A model generated the notes under the pieces. It searched no databases. It was not told the DNA's origin and saw nothing but the letters and a program-made list of their open reading frames with translations. Positions 43,194 through 53,253 of a DNA stretch of 64,000 bases are shown here, piece by piece; within the stretch, counting starts at the first letter, position 1; every line of letters starts with the position of its first letter. The DNA is from JBJXHN01 sp046233135 (lineage in GTDB: Bacteria > Pseudomonadota > Alphaproteobacteria > Rhodospirillales > Rhodospirillaceae), in assembly GCA_046233135.1 (NCBI GenBank), contig JBJXHN010000005.1:434001-498000 (forward strand), read 5' to 3'. The position numbers and the translations under genes were made by a program.

Positions 43194-44135
43194 ATGTTCT
43201 CCCAGGCCACTGCCATCGTCCGGCTGCTGTTGTTCGTGCTGTGGACACTGGTGATGATCAGCCCCTATGCCCTGCTGACCCTGCTGCGGTGGCGGTATCG
43301 GGAGATGGGGAGATTCTACTGGCGGACCGTGGCGCGGGTGACGCGGATGACCGTGCGGGTACACGGGACCCTGGCCACTCACCGCCCGCTGCTGTGTGTT
43401 TCCAACCATTCCTCGTACATGGACATCGTGGTGCTGGGCAGCGTTATTCCCGGCGTCTTCGTGGCCAAGGCAGAGGTCAGCGGCTGGCCCGGTTTCGGCT
43501 TTCTTGCCCGTCTCGCGCGAACAATTTTCATCGACCGCAAGCGCAGTGCCACCGGCAAGGCCCGGGAGGAGATCCAGGCCCGCCTGTCGGAAGGCGATCC
43601 GCTGATTCTGTTTCCGGAAGGCACCAGCAACGACGGCAACCGGGTCTACAAGTTCAAGAGCGCCCTGTTTGCCGTGGCCGAACAGCCTGTCGCCGCCAAG
43701 GGCGGGCCGGAGGCGGAACTGTGGGTGCAGCCCGTCTCGCTGGCGTATACCATGGTTGACGGGGTGCCGCTGGGGCGCGCCTGGCGGCCGGTGTATGCGT
43801 GGTATGGAGACATGGATCTGGCGCCCCATATGTTTGCCCTGTTGGGGTTCGGGTCGTCGGTGGTCGACGTGATTTTGCACGAGCCCTGCCGGCTGTCGGA
43901 CTTCGCCAACCGCAAGGCGCTGTCGGATCATTGCTATACCCTGGTGGCCCGGGGCGTGGAAAAGGCGCTGACCGGGCGTCTCGACGACCCGGCGGCGCTG
44001 GAAGCCCCGAAGCCCGCCACAGATGTGCCGGCAACGGCCGCAGACGCGGCCCCTTCTTCGGGCCGAGAGGCCGCTGCGGCAACGACGGCACCGGAGAAGG
44101 ACGCCGCAGTGACAGGAACCACACCCGTGGCCTAA
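43194..44135 (+). CDS. olsA: Lyso-ornithine lipid O-acyltransferase (OlsA/PlsC family)
   Basis: A 313-residue membrane-associated 1-acylglycerol-phosphate-acyltransferase-type enzyme. The catalytic motif NHSSYMD (HxxxxD) and FPEGTSNDGN are present, with a hydrophobic N-terminus (IVRLLLFVLWTLVMISPYALLTLL). Next to olsB it most likely adds the second acyl chain of ornithine lipid; a role in phosphatidic acid synthesis is the alternative. The C-terminal ~50 residues are an Ala/Thr/Pro-rich low-complexity tail. The ATG at 43194 follows AGGA by 10 nt; a GTG at 43134 would add 20 residues. Confidence 0.83.
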   Translation: MFSQATAIVRLLLFVLWTLVMISPYALLTLLRWRYREMGRFYWRTVARVTRMTVRVHGTLATHRPLLCVSNHSSYMDIVVLGSVIPGVFVAKAEVSGWPGFGFLARLARTIFIDRKRSATGKAREEIQARLSEGDPLILFPEGTSNDGNRVYKFKSALFAVAEQPVAAKGGPEAELWVQPVSLAYTMVDGVPLGRAWRPVYAWYGDMDLAPHMFALLGFGSSVVDVILHEPCRLSDFANRKALSDHCYTLVARGVEKALTGRLDDPAALEAPKPATDVPATAADAAPSSGREAAAATTAPEKDAAVTGTTPVA

Positions 44136-44226
44136 GCTTTTCCTGTCTATGGGTCTCATCGCGCTTCTGGCCCGACGGACCCCTTGACTCACCCCTTGGC
44201 GATGCTAGCTTGGAAGTCTCGACAGC

Positions 44227-45665
<1,439 letters not shown>

Positions 45666-45669
<4 letters not shown>

Positions 45670-46715
45670 CGGACGCGGCCACCCACATCACCCGTAGCTT
45701 CGATGACAACGGGACCCTGCAAGTCCTGATCGGGCCGAGCGGGGACAATCTGGACCGGCTGGAACATGTGCTTTCCGTGGCCGTTTCCATGCGCGGCAAT
45801 GCCCTGACCGTGACCGGGTCGGAAGAACGGGTGCGGACTGCCTGGACCGCCCTGGACCGGCTCTATGCCCAGGCCGCGCGGGGCGAGGCGGTGGCCCATG
45901 CCGAGGTGGATGCCGCCGTGCGCATGGCCGGCGAACCGGCCGTACCCGTGGTTTCCTTGCGTACTCGCAAACGGGAAATCAAGGCGCGCTCGCCCATGCA
46001 GGCCCACTATCTGCAAGCCATGCAGGGTCATGACCTGGTTTTCGGCCTGGGGCCGGCGGGGACCGGCAAGACCTATCTGGCGGTGGCCCAGGGGGTGTCG
46101 CTGTTCATGCAGCGGCAGGTGGAACGGCTGATCCTTTCCCGTCCCGCCGTCGAAGCGGGGGAGCGCATCGGCTTCCTGCCCGGGGATATGCGCGAGAAGG
46201 TGGACCCCTACCTGCGGCCGATCTATGACGCCCTGAACGACATGCTGCCCGGCGACGAGGTGGTGCGCCGCATGGAAGCCGGCGAGATCGAAGTGGCTCC
46301 GCTGGCCTTCATGCGCGGCCGCACGCTCGCCAACGCCTTTGTCATCCTGGACGAAGCGCAGAATACGACCCCGGCGCAGATGAAGATGTTCCTGACCCGC
46401 CTGGGCGAAGGCTCGCGGATGGTGATTACCGGGGATATTTCCCAGGTGGATCTGCCGCCGGGCACCCCGTCGGGTCTCGCCGATGCCCTGGAAATCCTGG
46501 AAGGTGATCCGGGGATCGCGACCATTCGCTTTACCGACAAGGATGTGGTGCGTCACGATCTGGTGACCCGCATCGTGCGCGCTTACGACGCCCGGGCGGC
46601 GGCGCGTGGTCAGGGCGGTGATACCCGCCCGTTCCAGGGCCGCAGGGCTCAGGGACAGCGGGAGGAGGCGCGCGCGTCCTCCTCCGCGGCCGGAGGGGCG
46701 CCCCGGGGTGGCTGA
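45666..46715 (+). CDS. ybeZ: PhoH family ATPase (YbeZ)
   Basis: A 349-residue protein of the PhoH-like family. The P-loop is GLGPAGTGKTYLA and Walker B is FVILDEAQN, followed by ITGDISQVDLPPG, the sensor region of this family. YbeZ works with the endonuclease YbeY, encoded next, in rRNA maturation. The start GTG at 45666 overlaps the miaB stop; the longer upstream frame is not coding. The C-terminus is a low-complexity Gln/Arg/Ala tail. Confidence 0.92.
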
Positions 46716-46734
46716 GAAGAAGGAATCGGTCGGA

Positions 46735-47301
46735 ATGAGTGCGGCCAATGAGAATGGGGACGATGCCGGCGCGGGGGATCGCGTGGTGGACATCGCCATT
46801 CTGGTGGAAGACGAGGGGTGGGAATCGGTGCTGTCCGACGCCCCGGCCCTGGTGGAACGCGCGGTCCGCGCGGCCTTGGAAGGCGGCGACGTGGAGGGCA
46901 TGGAACTGCCCCCTGATGCTCCCCTGGAAATCAGCGTGATGCTGGCCGACGACGATACCGTCAAGGCCCTGAACAGGGACTGGCGGGAAAAGGATGCACC
47001 CACCAACGTGCTGTCGTTCGCCGCCCTGGACGCCGAAGAGCCGGAAGATAGCGGCGAAGGCGAGCCGGTGCTGCTGGGTGACGTTGTTCTGGCGCGCCAG
47101 ACCGTGGTGCGAGAGGCGGAGGACCGGGCCATTCCGGTGGCCGACCACACGTTCCACCTGGTGGTGCACGGCGTGCTTCACCTGCTGGGATACGATCACG
47201 AAGACGACGAGGAGGCGGAAGAGATGGAAGGCCTGGAAACGGCCATCCTGGCCGGGCAGGGCATTGCGGACCCCCACCATGACGGAGGTGGCGTCCCATG
47301 A
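46735..47301 (+). CDS. ybeY: rRNA maturation endoribonuclease YbeY
   Basis: A 188-residue metal-dependent endonuclease for 16S rRNA 3' processing and ribosome quality control. The zinc motif HGVLHLLGYDH gives the three His ligands. The N-terminal part contains VDIAILVEDEGWE, and NREWREKDAPTNVLSF-like sequence (LNRDWREKDAPTNVLSFA) is typical. It is longer than E. coli YbeY because of an N-terminal tail and a Glu-rich insertion. The ATG at 46735 follows AAGGA. The stop overlaps corC by 4 nt (ATGA). Confidence 0.93.
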   Translation: MSAANENGDDAGAGDRVVDIAILVEDEGWESVLSDAPALVERAVRAALEGGDVEGMELPPDAPLEISVMLADDDTVKALNRDWREKDAPTNVLSFAALDAEEPEDSGEGEPVLLGDVVLARQTVVREAEDRAIPVADHTFHLVVHGVLHLLGYDHEDDEEAEEMEGLETAILAGQGIADPHHDGGGVP

Positions 47302-48446
47302 GCACCGGCAACGGAGTCTCGCCGAGTATCCAGCCCCGCGACGACGGGGCCACGATAACCACCGCGGACCGGGGCGCCGACCGAGCTCCGGACCGGGCCG
47401 GCGAGCGGGCGGCGGAGCGGGAGAGGGCGGACCGGCCGGAAGGCCTGGGGCAATCTCTCAGCAGCTTCTTCCGCGGGGTCTTCCGTGCCCGCAACGGCGA
47501 CAACGGCCTGCGGGACACCCTCGATGAACTGATCGAGGAACGGGAGGAATCGGACCTTCCGATCACGGACCACGAACGGGTCCTGCTTTCCAACATTCTG
47601 CACCTGCGCGATCTGACCATCGAGGACATCATGGTCCCCCGCGCCGACATTGTGGCCATCGATGTGGACGTCTCGTTGCAGGACGCGGTGGAGCGCATGG
47701 CCGCCTGTGGTCATTCTCGCCTGCCGGTCTATCGCGACACGTTGGATAATGCCTTGGGCATGATTCACATCAAGGATCTGGTGCCCCGGTTGTGCGCGCC
47801 CCCGGCCCCGCCTGCGGCCAAGGCGGCCGGGGGCGGCGGGGGTCTTCATCCTGCCAAACCGGCCGAGCCGAAATCCGCGACCAAACCTGCCGAGGCGAAG
47901 CCGGCGGCCAAGCCGGTGGCCAAGGCGGCCTCCGTGGTACCCGGCCGGGGGAACCGGCTGGAGGATTCGGTCCGGGAAATCCTGTTCGCCTCGCCCAGTG
48001 CGCGGGTGCTCGATACCCTGCTGGATATGCGGCTGAAGCGCATTCATATGGCGCTGATCGTCGATGAATACGGCGGTATCGACGGCCTGGTGACCATCGA
48101 GGATCTGGTGGAGCAGATCGTCGGCGAGATTGAGGACGAACACGACACCGGCCACGACCCCCAGCTGATCACCCTGCCCGACGGGACCCTGGAAGCGGAT
48201 GCCCGCCTGGATCTGGAGGACTTCGAAGAGCAGGTGGGCGAGCTGTTCACCGAGGAAGAGCGGACGGAAATCGATACCTTGGGCGGACTGGTTTTCCGCA
48301 TCGCCGGGCGGGTGCCCAGCCGGGGCGAACTGATCCTGCGCGAAGGCGGCCCGGAGTTCGAGGTGATCGACGCCGATCCCCGGCGGATACGGCGGCTGCG
48401 GATTCGGGGCGTCCCGGTGCCCGAAGACGACGCCCGGATCGAGTGA
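47298..48446 (+). CDS. corC: CorC/HlyC family CBS-domain protein with insertion
   Basis: A 382-residue protein of the hemolysin/CorC group, linked to Mg2+/Co2+ efflux. The first CBS motif is at about 105-160 (IMVPRADIVAIDVDVSLQDAVERM), the second at about 225-285 (VLDTLLDMRLKRIHMALIVDEYGGIDGLVTIEDLVEQIVGEI), then a transporter-associated domain. Between them lies an unusual ~55-residue Pro/Ala/Lys-rich segment with repeated KPAE and AKP units that standard CorC lacks. The start overlaps ybeY. The ~45 N-terminal residues are also disordered. Confidence 0.88.
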   Translation: MSTGNGVSPSIQPRDDGATITTADRGADRAPDRAGERAAERERADRPEGLGQSLSSFFRGVFRARNGDNGLRDTLDELIEEREESDLPITDHERVLLSNILHLRDLTIEDIMVPRADIVAIDVDVSLQDAVERMAACGHSRLPVYRDTLDNALGMIHIKDLVPRLCAPPAPPAAKAAGGGGGLHPAKPAEPKSATKPAEAKPAAKPVAKAASVVPGRGNRLEDSVREILFASPSARVLDTLLDMRLKRIHMALIVDEYGGIDGLVTIEDLVEQIVGEIEDEHDTGHDPQLITLPDGTLEADARLDLEDFEEQVGELFTEEERTEIDTLGGLVFRIAGRVPSRGELILREGGPEFEVIDADPRRIRRLRIRGVPVPEDDARIE

Positions 48447-48545
48447 TACCGACCGGCGATGGGTTTTCCCCATCACTGGGGGGGAAGGCCAAGGGGCAGC
48501 CACGCCGTAAGGCGCGCAACAGGCCGCGTGCCGACTAAACGCAAT

Positions 48546-48580
48546 CTGTCCGGCAAGAAATCAAGCTTTTTGTCGGACGG
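48546..48580 (+). other. Hairpin just upstream of the lnt ribosome binding site
   Basis: A 14-bp stem with three G-T pairs (48546-48559 with 48567-48580) and a 7-nt loop, ending 2 nt before the AAGGGG ribosome binding site of lnt (48582-48587). A smaller hairpin GATGGG/CCCATC lies at about 48460-48477. It may limit lnt translation or mark mRNA processing between corC and lnt. Confidence 0.55.
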
Positions 48581-48597
48581 TAAGGGGTCCGGACATC

Positions 48598-50217
48598 GTG
48601 AACAGCATGATCCAGCGCATTGCCGATCGGCTGCGGGGGCTTTCCCGATGGCGGGCACGAGCCGTGGCCGCCGGACTGGGCTTGCTGGCCGCCGCGGCCC
48701 TGCCGCCGGTCTACGCGCTACCGGTGTTGCTGGTGGCGGTCCCCGGATTGATCTGGCTGATCGATGGCACGCCGACCCGCCGGGCTGCGTTCTGGATCGG
48801 AACGGCGTTCGGCTTCGGTCATTTCATCGGTGCCCTGCATTGGGTCTCCACGGCCCTGCTGGTGGATGCGGCGCGGTTCGGCTGGCTCGTGCCGGTGGCT
48901 GTCGTCGGGCTCGCGGCGCTGGTCGCCCCGTTTCCCGGTATTGCGGCCGCGCTGGCACGCACGGCCTGGGTCCCCGGTCCGGCCCGGATCGCTGTCCTGG
49001 CCGGGGCCTGGGGGGTGGGAGAATGGCTGCGGGGATGGGTGCTGACGGGTTTGCCCTGGACGCCGCTGGGCATGGTATGGATGCCGTTTGACGGCATCCT
49101 GCAATCAGCAGCCTTGTGGGGGGTCTATGGGTTGTCCCTGGTGACCATGCTGATGGCCGGAGCGCCGGTGGTTCTGGCCGGCGATGCCGGCGGGCTGGCG
49201 GTTGGCCGTCGTCTGCGCTTTGGGGTGCTGATCGCAGCTGTGCTTGCGGTGGTCGGGCTGGAGGGAGTGGGACGGGTGCGGCTGGCCGCCCTGGACTACG
49301 CCCCGGAGCCCCACGTTGCCTTGCGATTGGTGCAGCCGGCCATCCCTCAGGAAGACAAGTGGCGTGCCGACCTGATGGGGCGCAATCTGCGGCGATATGT
49401 CACCCTGTCCCGGACGGCGGGATGGGAAAGCCGGGATCTGGTGATCTGGGGGGAAACGGCCGTCCCCTGGCCGCTGAACCTCAGTCCCGAAGCCCGCAGG
49501 GAGGTGGCTGCAGCCGCACCGCCGGGCGGTTTGCTGATGACCGGTGCCCCCCGGCGCAGCCCGCTCGACGTCACGCCGCCGCAGGTGTGGAACAGCCTGT
49601 TCGTCCTGGATGGGGGAGGGCGTGTGCGGGCCACCTACGACAAGGTTCACCTGGTGCCTTTTGGCGAATACGTGCCCCTGGGTGATCTGCTGCCGCTCGA
49701 CAAGATCACCGCCGGGTCGGTGGATTTCTCTCCGGGTTCCGATCTCGTATCCATGGATCTGGGGGGCGGCGTGCCCCCGGTGTCTCCGCTGATCTGCTAC
49801 GAAGTCATCTTTCCCGGCGCCGTGATGCCGGGTGCTGTCGGCACAGGGGAAACCGGCCGGCCTGTCTGGATGGTCAATCTGACCAATGATGGATGGTACG
49901 GACGCAGTATCGGTCCCTATCAACACTTTCAGACCACCCGTTTGCGTGCGATTGAAGAAGGTGTTCCCCTCGTCCGCGTAGCCAATACGGGAATCTCGGG
50001 AATTATCGGGCCTGAGGGGCGTGTTCGTGATGCTTTGAACCTGCAAGAACAGGGTATACTGGATGGGGATTTGCCGCCCGCATTGGCCGGACGAACGCTG
50101 TTTTCCCGCTTCGGTAACGCAGTGCCTTTGTTTTTAAGCACTGTCTTCTTGGGGCTTGGGGCTTTTTTGCACCTGCGTACTCGACGCTTCCGCAGAGAAA
50201 GCAAGGGCAAATCATAA
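48598..50217 (+). CDS. lnt: Apolipoprotein N-acyltransferase
   Basis: A 539-residue inner-membrane enzyme that adds the third acyl chain to lipoproteins. About six to seven helices precede the nitrilase-like periplasmic domain. The catalytic triad is present: Glu286 (WGETAVPWP), Lys349 (YDKVHLVPFGEY) and Cys400 (LICYEVIFP), close to E267/K335/C387 of E. coli. A final helix near FLSTVFLGLGAFL ends the chain. The GTG at 48598 is favoured by AAGGGG at 10 nt; a Met three codons later is possible. It serves the several lipoproteins in this window. Confidence 0.95.
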   Translation: MNSMIQRIADRLRGLSRWRARAVAAGLGLLAAAALPPVYALPVLLVAVPGLIWLIDGTPTRRAAFWIGTAFGFGHFIGALHWVSTALLVDAARFGWLVPVAVVGLAALVAPFPGIAAALARTAWVPGPARIAVLAGAWGVGEWLRGWVLTGLPWTPLGMVWMPFDGILQSAALWGVYGLSLVTMLMAGAPVVLAGDAGGLAVGRRLRFGVLIAAVLAVVGLEGVGRVRLAALDYAPEPHVALRLVQPAIPQEDKWRADLMGRNLRRYVTLSRTAGWESRDLVIWGETAVPWPLNLSPEARREVAAAAPPGGLLMTGAPRRSPLDVTPPQVWNSLFVLDGGGRVRATYDKVHLVPFGEYVPLGDLLPLDKITAGSVDFSPGSDLVSMDLGGGVPPVSPLICYEVIFPGAVMPGAVGTGETGRPVWMVNLTNDGWYGRSIGPYQHFQTTRLRAIEEGVPLVRVANTGISGIIGPEGRVRDALNLQEQGILDGDLPPALAGRTLFSRFGNAVPLFLSTVFLGLGAFLHLRTRRFRRESKGKS

Positions 50218-50370
50218 ATTACAAGCTTTTTTCGTTAAAAGAATATTGCCGCTCTAGTTGCTTTTTGTGACGCCCCTATTGACCCCTCTTGGTTGGCTTT
50301 CTACGTTAAACGGGAAGGCTGGCGGCCGGGCACACGTATTCGCTGTCGAACCTGGTAGTGGGGACTGACA

Positions 50371-50976
50371 ATGCGTTCGGATTATGAATTCAATGGGGAA
50401 GGCCTCGCCTTCCGTCGATCGTCTCGTGGTCGCACACCCTCCGGAAAGCCCAATCCCGTTGACGTTCACGTGGGGGGACGGGTGCGGTTGCGCCGGACCC
50501 TGATGGGGATGAGTCAGGAACGGCTTGGGGAAGCGATCGGCCTGACATTCCAGCAGGTTCAGAAGTATGAACGGGGCGCCAATCGCATCGGCGCCAGCCG
50601 TCTTTGGGATCTCAGCCGGGTGCTGGATGTGCCGATGTCCTATTTCTTCGAGGAAATGGACGACGACACAGCCCGTCACAGCCCGATGAATCTGGCGCAA
50701 AGCCAGTCGGAGCCGAAAAGTCAGGACTCCGATCCCATGACCAAACGGGAGACCCTGGAGCTGGTGCGGGCCTATTACCGCATCCAGGATCCCAACGTGC
50801 GCAAGCGGGTGTTCGAGCTGACCAAGACCCTGGCCCTGTCCTCGGACGGGCCGGAAGCCGGGCTGGAGGGTGACCCCGGCGACCCGGGAGAGGCCGGCGG
50901 GCGGACAGAGGACGCCGAGCCGGTGGACGGAATCACCGGGACCATGCGCTTTTCCGGGCCGTCGGCGGCGGAATAG
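50371..50976 (+). CDS. XRE-family HTH regulator (PraR/PhrR-like)
   Basis: A 201-residue regulator. The helix-turn-helix is at about residues 36-92 (VGGRVRLRRTLMGMSQERLGEAIGLTFQQVQKYERGANRIGASRLWDLSRVLDVPMSYFFEEM). The C-terminus is low-complexity and acidic. In rhizobia PraR/PhrR, located between lnt and metK as here, controls biofilm and quorum-sensing genes. The spacer upstream (50218-50370) is AT-rich and holds a TTGACC box at 50279-50284, with TACGTT 17 nt later, a possible promoter. ATG at 50371 is the first Met of the frame. Confidence 0.85.
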   Translation: MRSDYEFNGEGLAFRRSSRGRTPSGKPNPVDVHVGGRVRLRRTLMGMSQERLGEAIGLTFQQVQKYERGANRIGASRLWDLSRVLDVPMSYFFEEMDDDTARHSPMNLAQSQSEPKSQDSDPMTKRETLELVRAYYRIQDPNVRKRVFELTKTLALSSDGPEAGLEGDPGDPGEAGGRTEDAEPVDGITGTMRFSGPSAAE

Positions 50977-51135
50977 CCGGCTTTCTGTCCCTGCGCCATT
51001 GGGGGGGATTCCAGGAGGGCGGCACTGGAAGCAAGAGCCGCGCGAAGTTTCTTGCCAGGGGATCCCCAGCGTGCCAAAAACTGCGTCTTTCCGGCCTTCA
51101 ACAGGCCTTTGCGACCGTTTTGGGAGGATGCCGGC

Positions 51136-52305
51136 GTGGCACAGCAAGAGTATCTTTTCACCAGTGAATCCGTGTCGGAAGGCCATCCGGACAAGGTGTG
51201 CGACCGCATTTCCGATACGGTGGTCGACGCCTTTCTGGCTGCCGACCCCTATTCCCGGGTGGCCGTGGAAACCCTGGCGACGACCAATTTCGTCGTGCTG
51301 GCCGGCGAAGTGCGCGGCCCCGATACCCTGACCCACGACGTGCTGAGGGACCTGGCCCGCCAGGCGATCAAGGGCATCGGCTACGAACAGCATGGCTTCC
51401 ACTGGAAGGATGCGGAGATCATCTCCCACGTCCATTCCCAGTCCGCCGACATCGCCCAGGGCGTTGATGCGGCCGGCAACAAGGACGAAGGTGCGGGCGA
51501 CCAGGGCATCATGTTCGGCTTCGCCTGCACCGAAACCGAAGAACTGATGCCGGCGCCGATTGCCTATTCCCACGAAATCCTGCGCTCCATGGCCGAAGCC
51601 CGCCATGGCGGCGAGCACGGATTCGGCCCGGATTCCAAAAGCCAGGTGACCCTGCGCTACGTCAACGGCCGCCCGGTCGGCGCCACCTCCATCGTGGTGT
51701 CCACCCAGCATGCGGAAAACCTGGACCAGGAAACCATCCGCGAGATGGTGCGGCCGCACGTGCTGAAGGTGCTGCCCGAAGGCTGGATGTGCCCGGAAGA
51801 CGAATTCTACGTCAACCCCACCGGCCGTTTTGTCATCGGCGGTCCGGATGGTGACTGCGGTCTGACCGGCCGCAAGATCATCGTCGACACCTACGGTGGC
51901 GCCGCGCCGCATGGCGGGGGTGCATTCTCAGGCAAGGATCCCACCAAGGTCGATCGCTCCGCCGCCTATGCCGCGCGCTATCTGGCGAAGAACGTGGTTG
52001 GCGCCGGTCTGGCCGAACGTTGCGTGATCCAGCTGGCCTATGCCATCGGCGTGTCCAAGCCGCTGGCCGTCTACGTCAATACCCAGGGCACGGGCCAGGT
52101 GGATGAACAGCGTCTGGGCGCCGTGCTGCAGGAACTGATGAACCTCAGCCCACGCGGTATCCGCGAGCATCTGCAGCTGTCCCGTCCGATCTACGCCCGC
52201 ACGGCCGCCTATGGTCACTTCGGCCGCCCGGCCGAGGAAGACGGCGGTTTCTCGTGGGAGAAGCTGGATCTGGTCGATCAGCTGAAGTCGGCGTTCGGTG
52301 CCTGA
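51136..52305 (+). CDS. metK: S-adenosylmethionine synthetase
   Basis: A 389-residue enzyme forming SAM from methionine and ATP. It begins (M)AQQEYLFTSESVSEGHPDKVCDRISDTVVDA; the hexapeptide GAGDQG occurs in DEGAGDQGIMFGFA and the P-loop-like stretch is GGAFSGKDPTKVDRSAAY. The start is GTG at 51136 with GGGAGGA 7 nt upstream; the longer open frame is not coding. I saw no SAM riboswitch in the 159-nt leader. The stop overlaps trmB by 8 nt. Confidence 0.97.
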   Translation: MAQQEYLFTSESVSEGHPDKVCDRISDTVVDAFLAADPYSRVAVETLATTNFVVLAGEVRGPDTLTHDVLRDLARQAIKGIGYEQHGFHWKDAEIISHVHSQSADIAQGVDAAGNKDEGAGDQGIMFGFACTETEELMPAPIAYSHEILRSMAEARHGGEHGFGPDSKSQVTLRYVNGRPVGATSIVVSTQHAENLDQETIREMVRPHVLKVLPEGWMCPEDEFYVNPTGRFVIGGPDGDCGLTGRKIIVDTYGGAAPHGGGAFSGKDPTKVDRSAAYAARYLAKNVVGAGLAERCVIQLAYAIGVSKPLAVYVNTQGTGQVDEQRLGAVLQELMNLSPRGIREHLQLSRPIYARTAAYGHFGRPAEEDGGFSWEKLDLVDQLKSAFGA

Positions 52306-53035
52306 GACACCGCCTGACGACCGCTTCTACGGCCGGCGCAAGGGCAAGCCCCTGCGCGCCGGCCGGCAGCAGCTTTACGATGCCTTGCTGCCCCGGTTGC
52401 GTATCCCCCTTGAAGACCTGGTTCCCGAAGAGGCCCGGACCCGGCATCCCGATGCCCCGGCCGAGGTGACCTTCGATCCCCGGACTCTGTTCGCGACCAA
52501 TCCCCGTGCGCTGTGGCTGGAAATCGGCTTCGGCGGCGGTGAGCATCTGGCCGCTCAGGCGGCGGCCAATCCTGACGTGGGGCTGCTGGGGGCAGAAGTG
52601 TTCATCTATGGCATCGGCAAGCTGCTGACGGCGGTGGACGAACAGGGATTGGAGAACGTGCGGCTGTGGCCGGATGATATCCGCCCGCTGCTGCCTCATC
52701 TGCCCGACGGCTGTCTGGAGCGGATCTTCGTTCTGTTCCCCGACCCCTGGCCGAAGCGTCGCCATGCCCGGCGGCGGCTGATCCAGACGCGGACGCTCGA
52801 TGTCTTCGCCCGCCTGCTGATGCCCGGCGGCGAGTTGCGGGTCGCCAGCGACGATCCGACGTATGTGGCCTGGACCCTGCGGCATGCCCCGACCCATCCG
52901 GCCTTTACCTGGATGGCCCGGCGTCCGTCCGATTGGGCGCGGCCGCCGGCGGACTGGGTGCAGACCCGATACGAGGCGAAGGCCCTGGCCGCGGGGCGCA
53001 AGCCGGCCTATATGATCTTTCGGAAAACCGGCTGA
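52298..53035 (+). CDS. trmB: tRNA (guanine(46)-N7)-methyltransferase
   Basis: A 245-residue SAM-dependent methyltransferase. The SAM motif LWLEIGFGGGEHLAAQAAANP is near residue 72, GAEVFIYGIGKLL follows, and the catalytic stretch FVLFPDPWPKRRHARRRLIQ is characteristic. It begins with GTG at 52298 inside the end of metK, so its translation is coupled and SAM supplier and user are linked. The stop codon is inside a terminator hairpin. Confidence 0.95.
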   Translation: MPETPPDDRFYGRRKGKPLRAGRQQLYDALLPRLRIPLEDLVPEEARTRHPDAPAEVTFDPRTLFATNPRALWLEIGFGGGEHLAAQAAANPDVGLLGAEVFIYGIGKLLTAVDEQGLENVRLWPDDIRPLLPHLPDGCLERIFVLFPDPWPKRRHARRRLIQTRTLDVFARLLMPGGELRVASDDPTYVAWTLRHAPTHPAFTWMARRPSDWARPPADWVQTRYEAKALAAGRKPAYMIFRKTG

Positions 53036-53059
53036 ACCCCCGGTTTTCCTTCTGTTTTT
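53022..53059 (+). terminator. Intrinsic terminator overlapping the trmB stop
   Basis: GGAAAACCGG (53022-53031) and CCGGTTTTCC (53040-53049) form a perfect 10-bp stem with an 8-nt loop that contains the stop codon, followed by TTCTGTTTTT. It ends the metK-trmB unit. Confidence 0.88.
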
Positions 53060-53101
53060 AACGGTCGGGACATTGATGGCGTCTTGAAACGGTCATCTCC
53101 C

Positions 53102-53129
53102 TTGAGATTGTCTGGAAACCGCGTATATT
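53102..53129 (+). promoter_or_regulatory. Putative promoter of the rimP-nusA operon
   Basis: TTGAGA (53102-53107) and TATATT (53124-53129) with a 16-nt spacer, in an A/T-rich island just after the trmB terminator. The predicted start at about 53136 is ~118 nt upstream of the rimP start codon. Confidence 0.65.
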
Positions 53130-53172
53130 AAGCCCATCGCTTTCTAGACATGACCTGTCGGCTGGTCGGCAG

Positions 53173-53199
53173 AAAGTGGGCCACCGGCCCACTTTTTTT
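53173..53199 (+). terminator. Leader terminator (attenuator) upstream of rimP
   Basis: AAAGTGGGCC-ACC-GGCCCACTTT (10-bp perfect stem, 53173-53195) runs into a seven-T tract (53193-53199). It lies between the putative promoter and rimP, so transcripts would end after ~65 nt unless read-through occurs. A smaller hairpin, CTGTCG/CGGCAG (53155-53160 with 53167-53172), directly precedes it. NusA, encoded downstream, is known to autoregulate its operon through leader termination in other bacteria. Confidence 0.75.
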
Positions 53200-53253
53200 A
53201 TTGCCGATTTTCAGAATCCGACCGAGTCGCCACGATGGAGGTGTTCGCGCGCG

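Noticed and set aside
50977..51135. SAM riboswitch upstream of metK
   Set aside because: No SAM-I, SAM-II or SAM/SAH signature could be recognised by eye; a covariance-model search would settle it.
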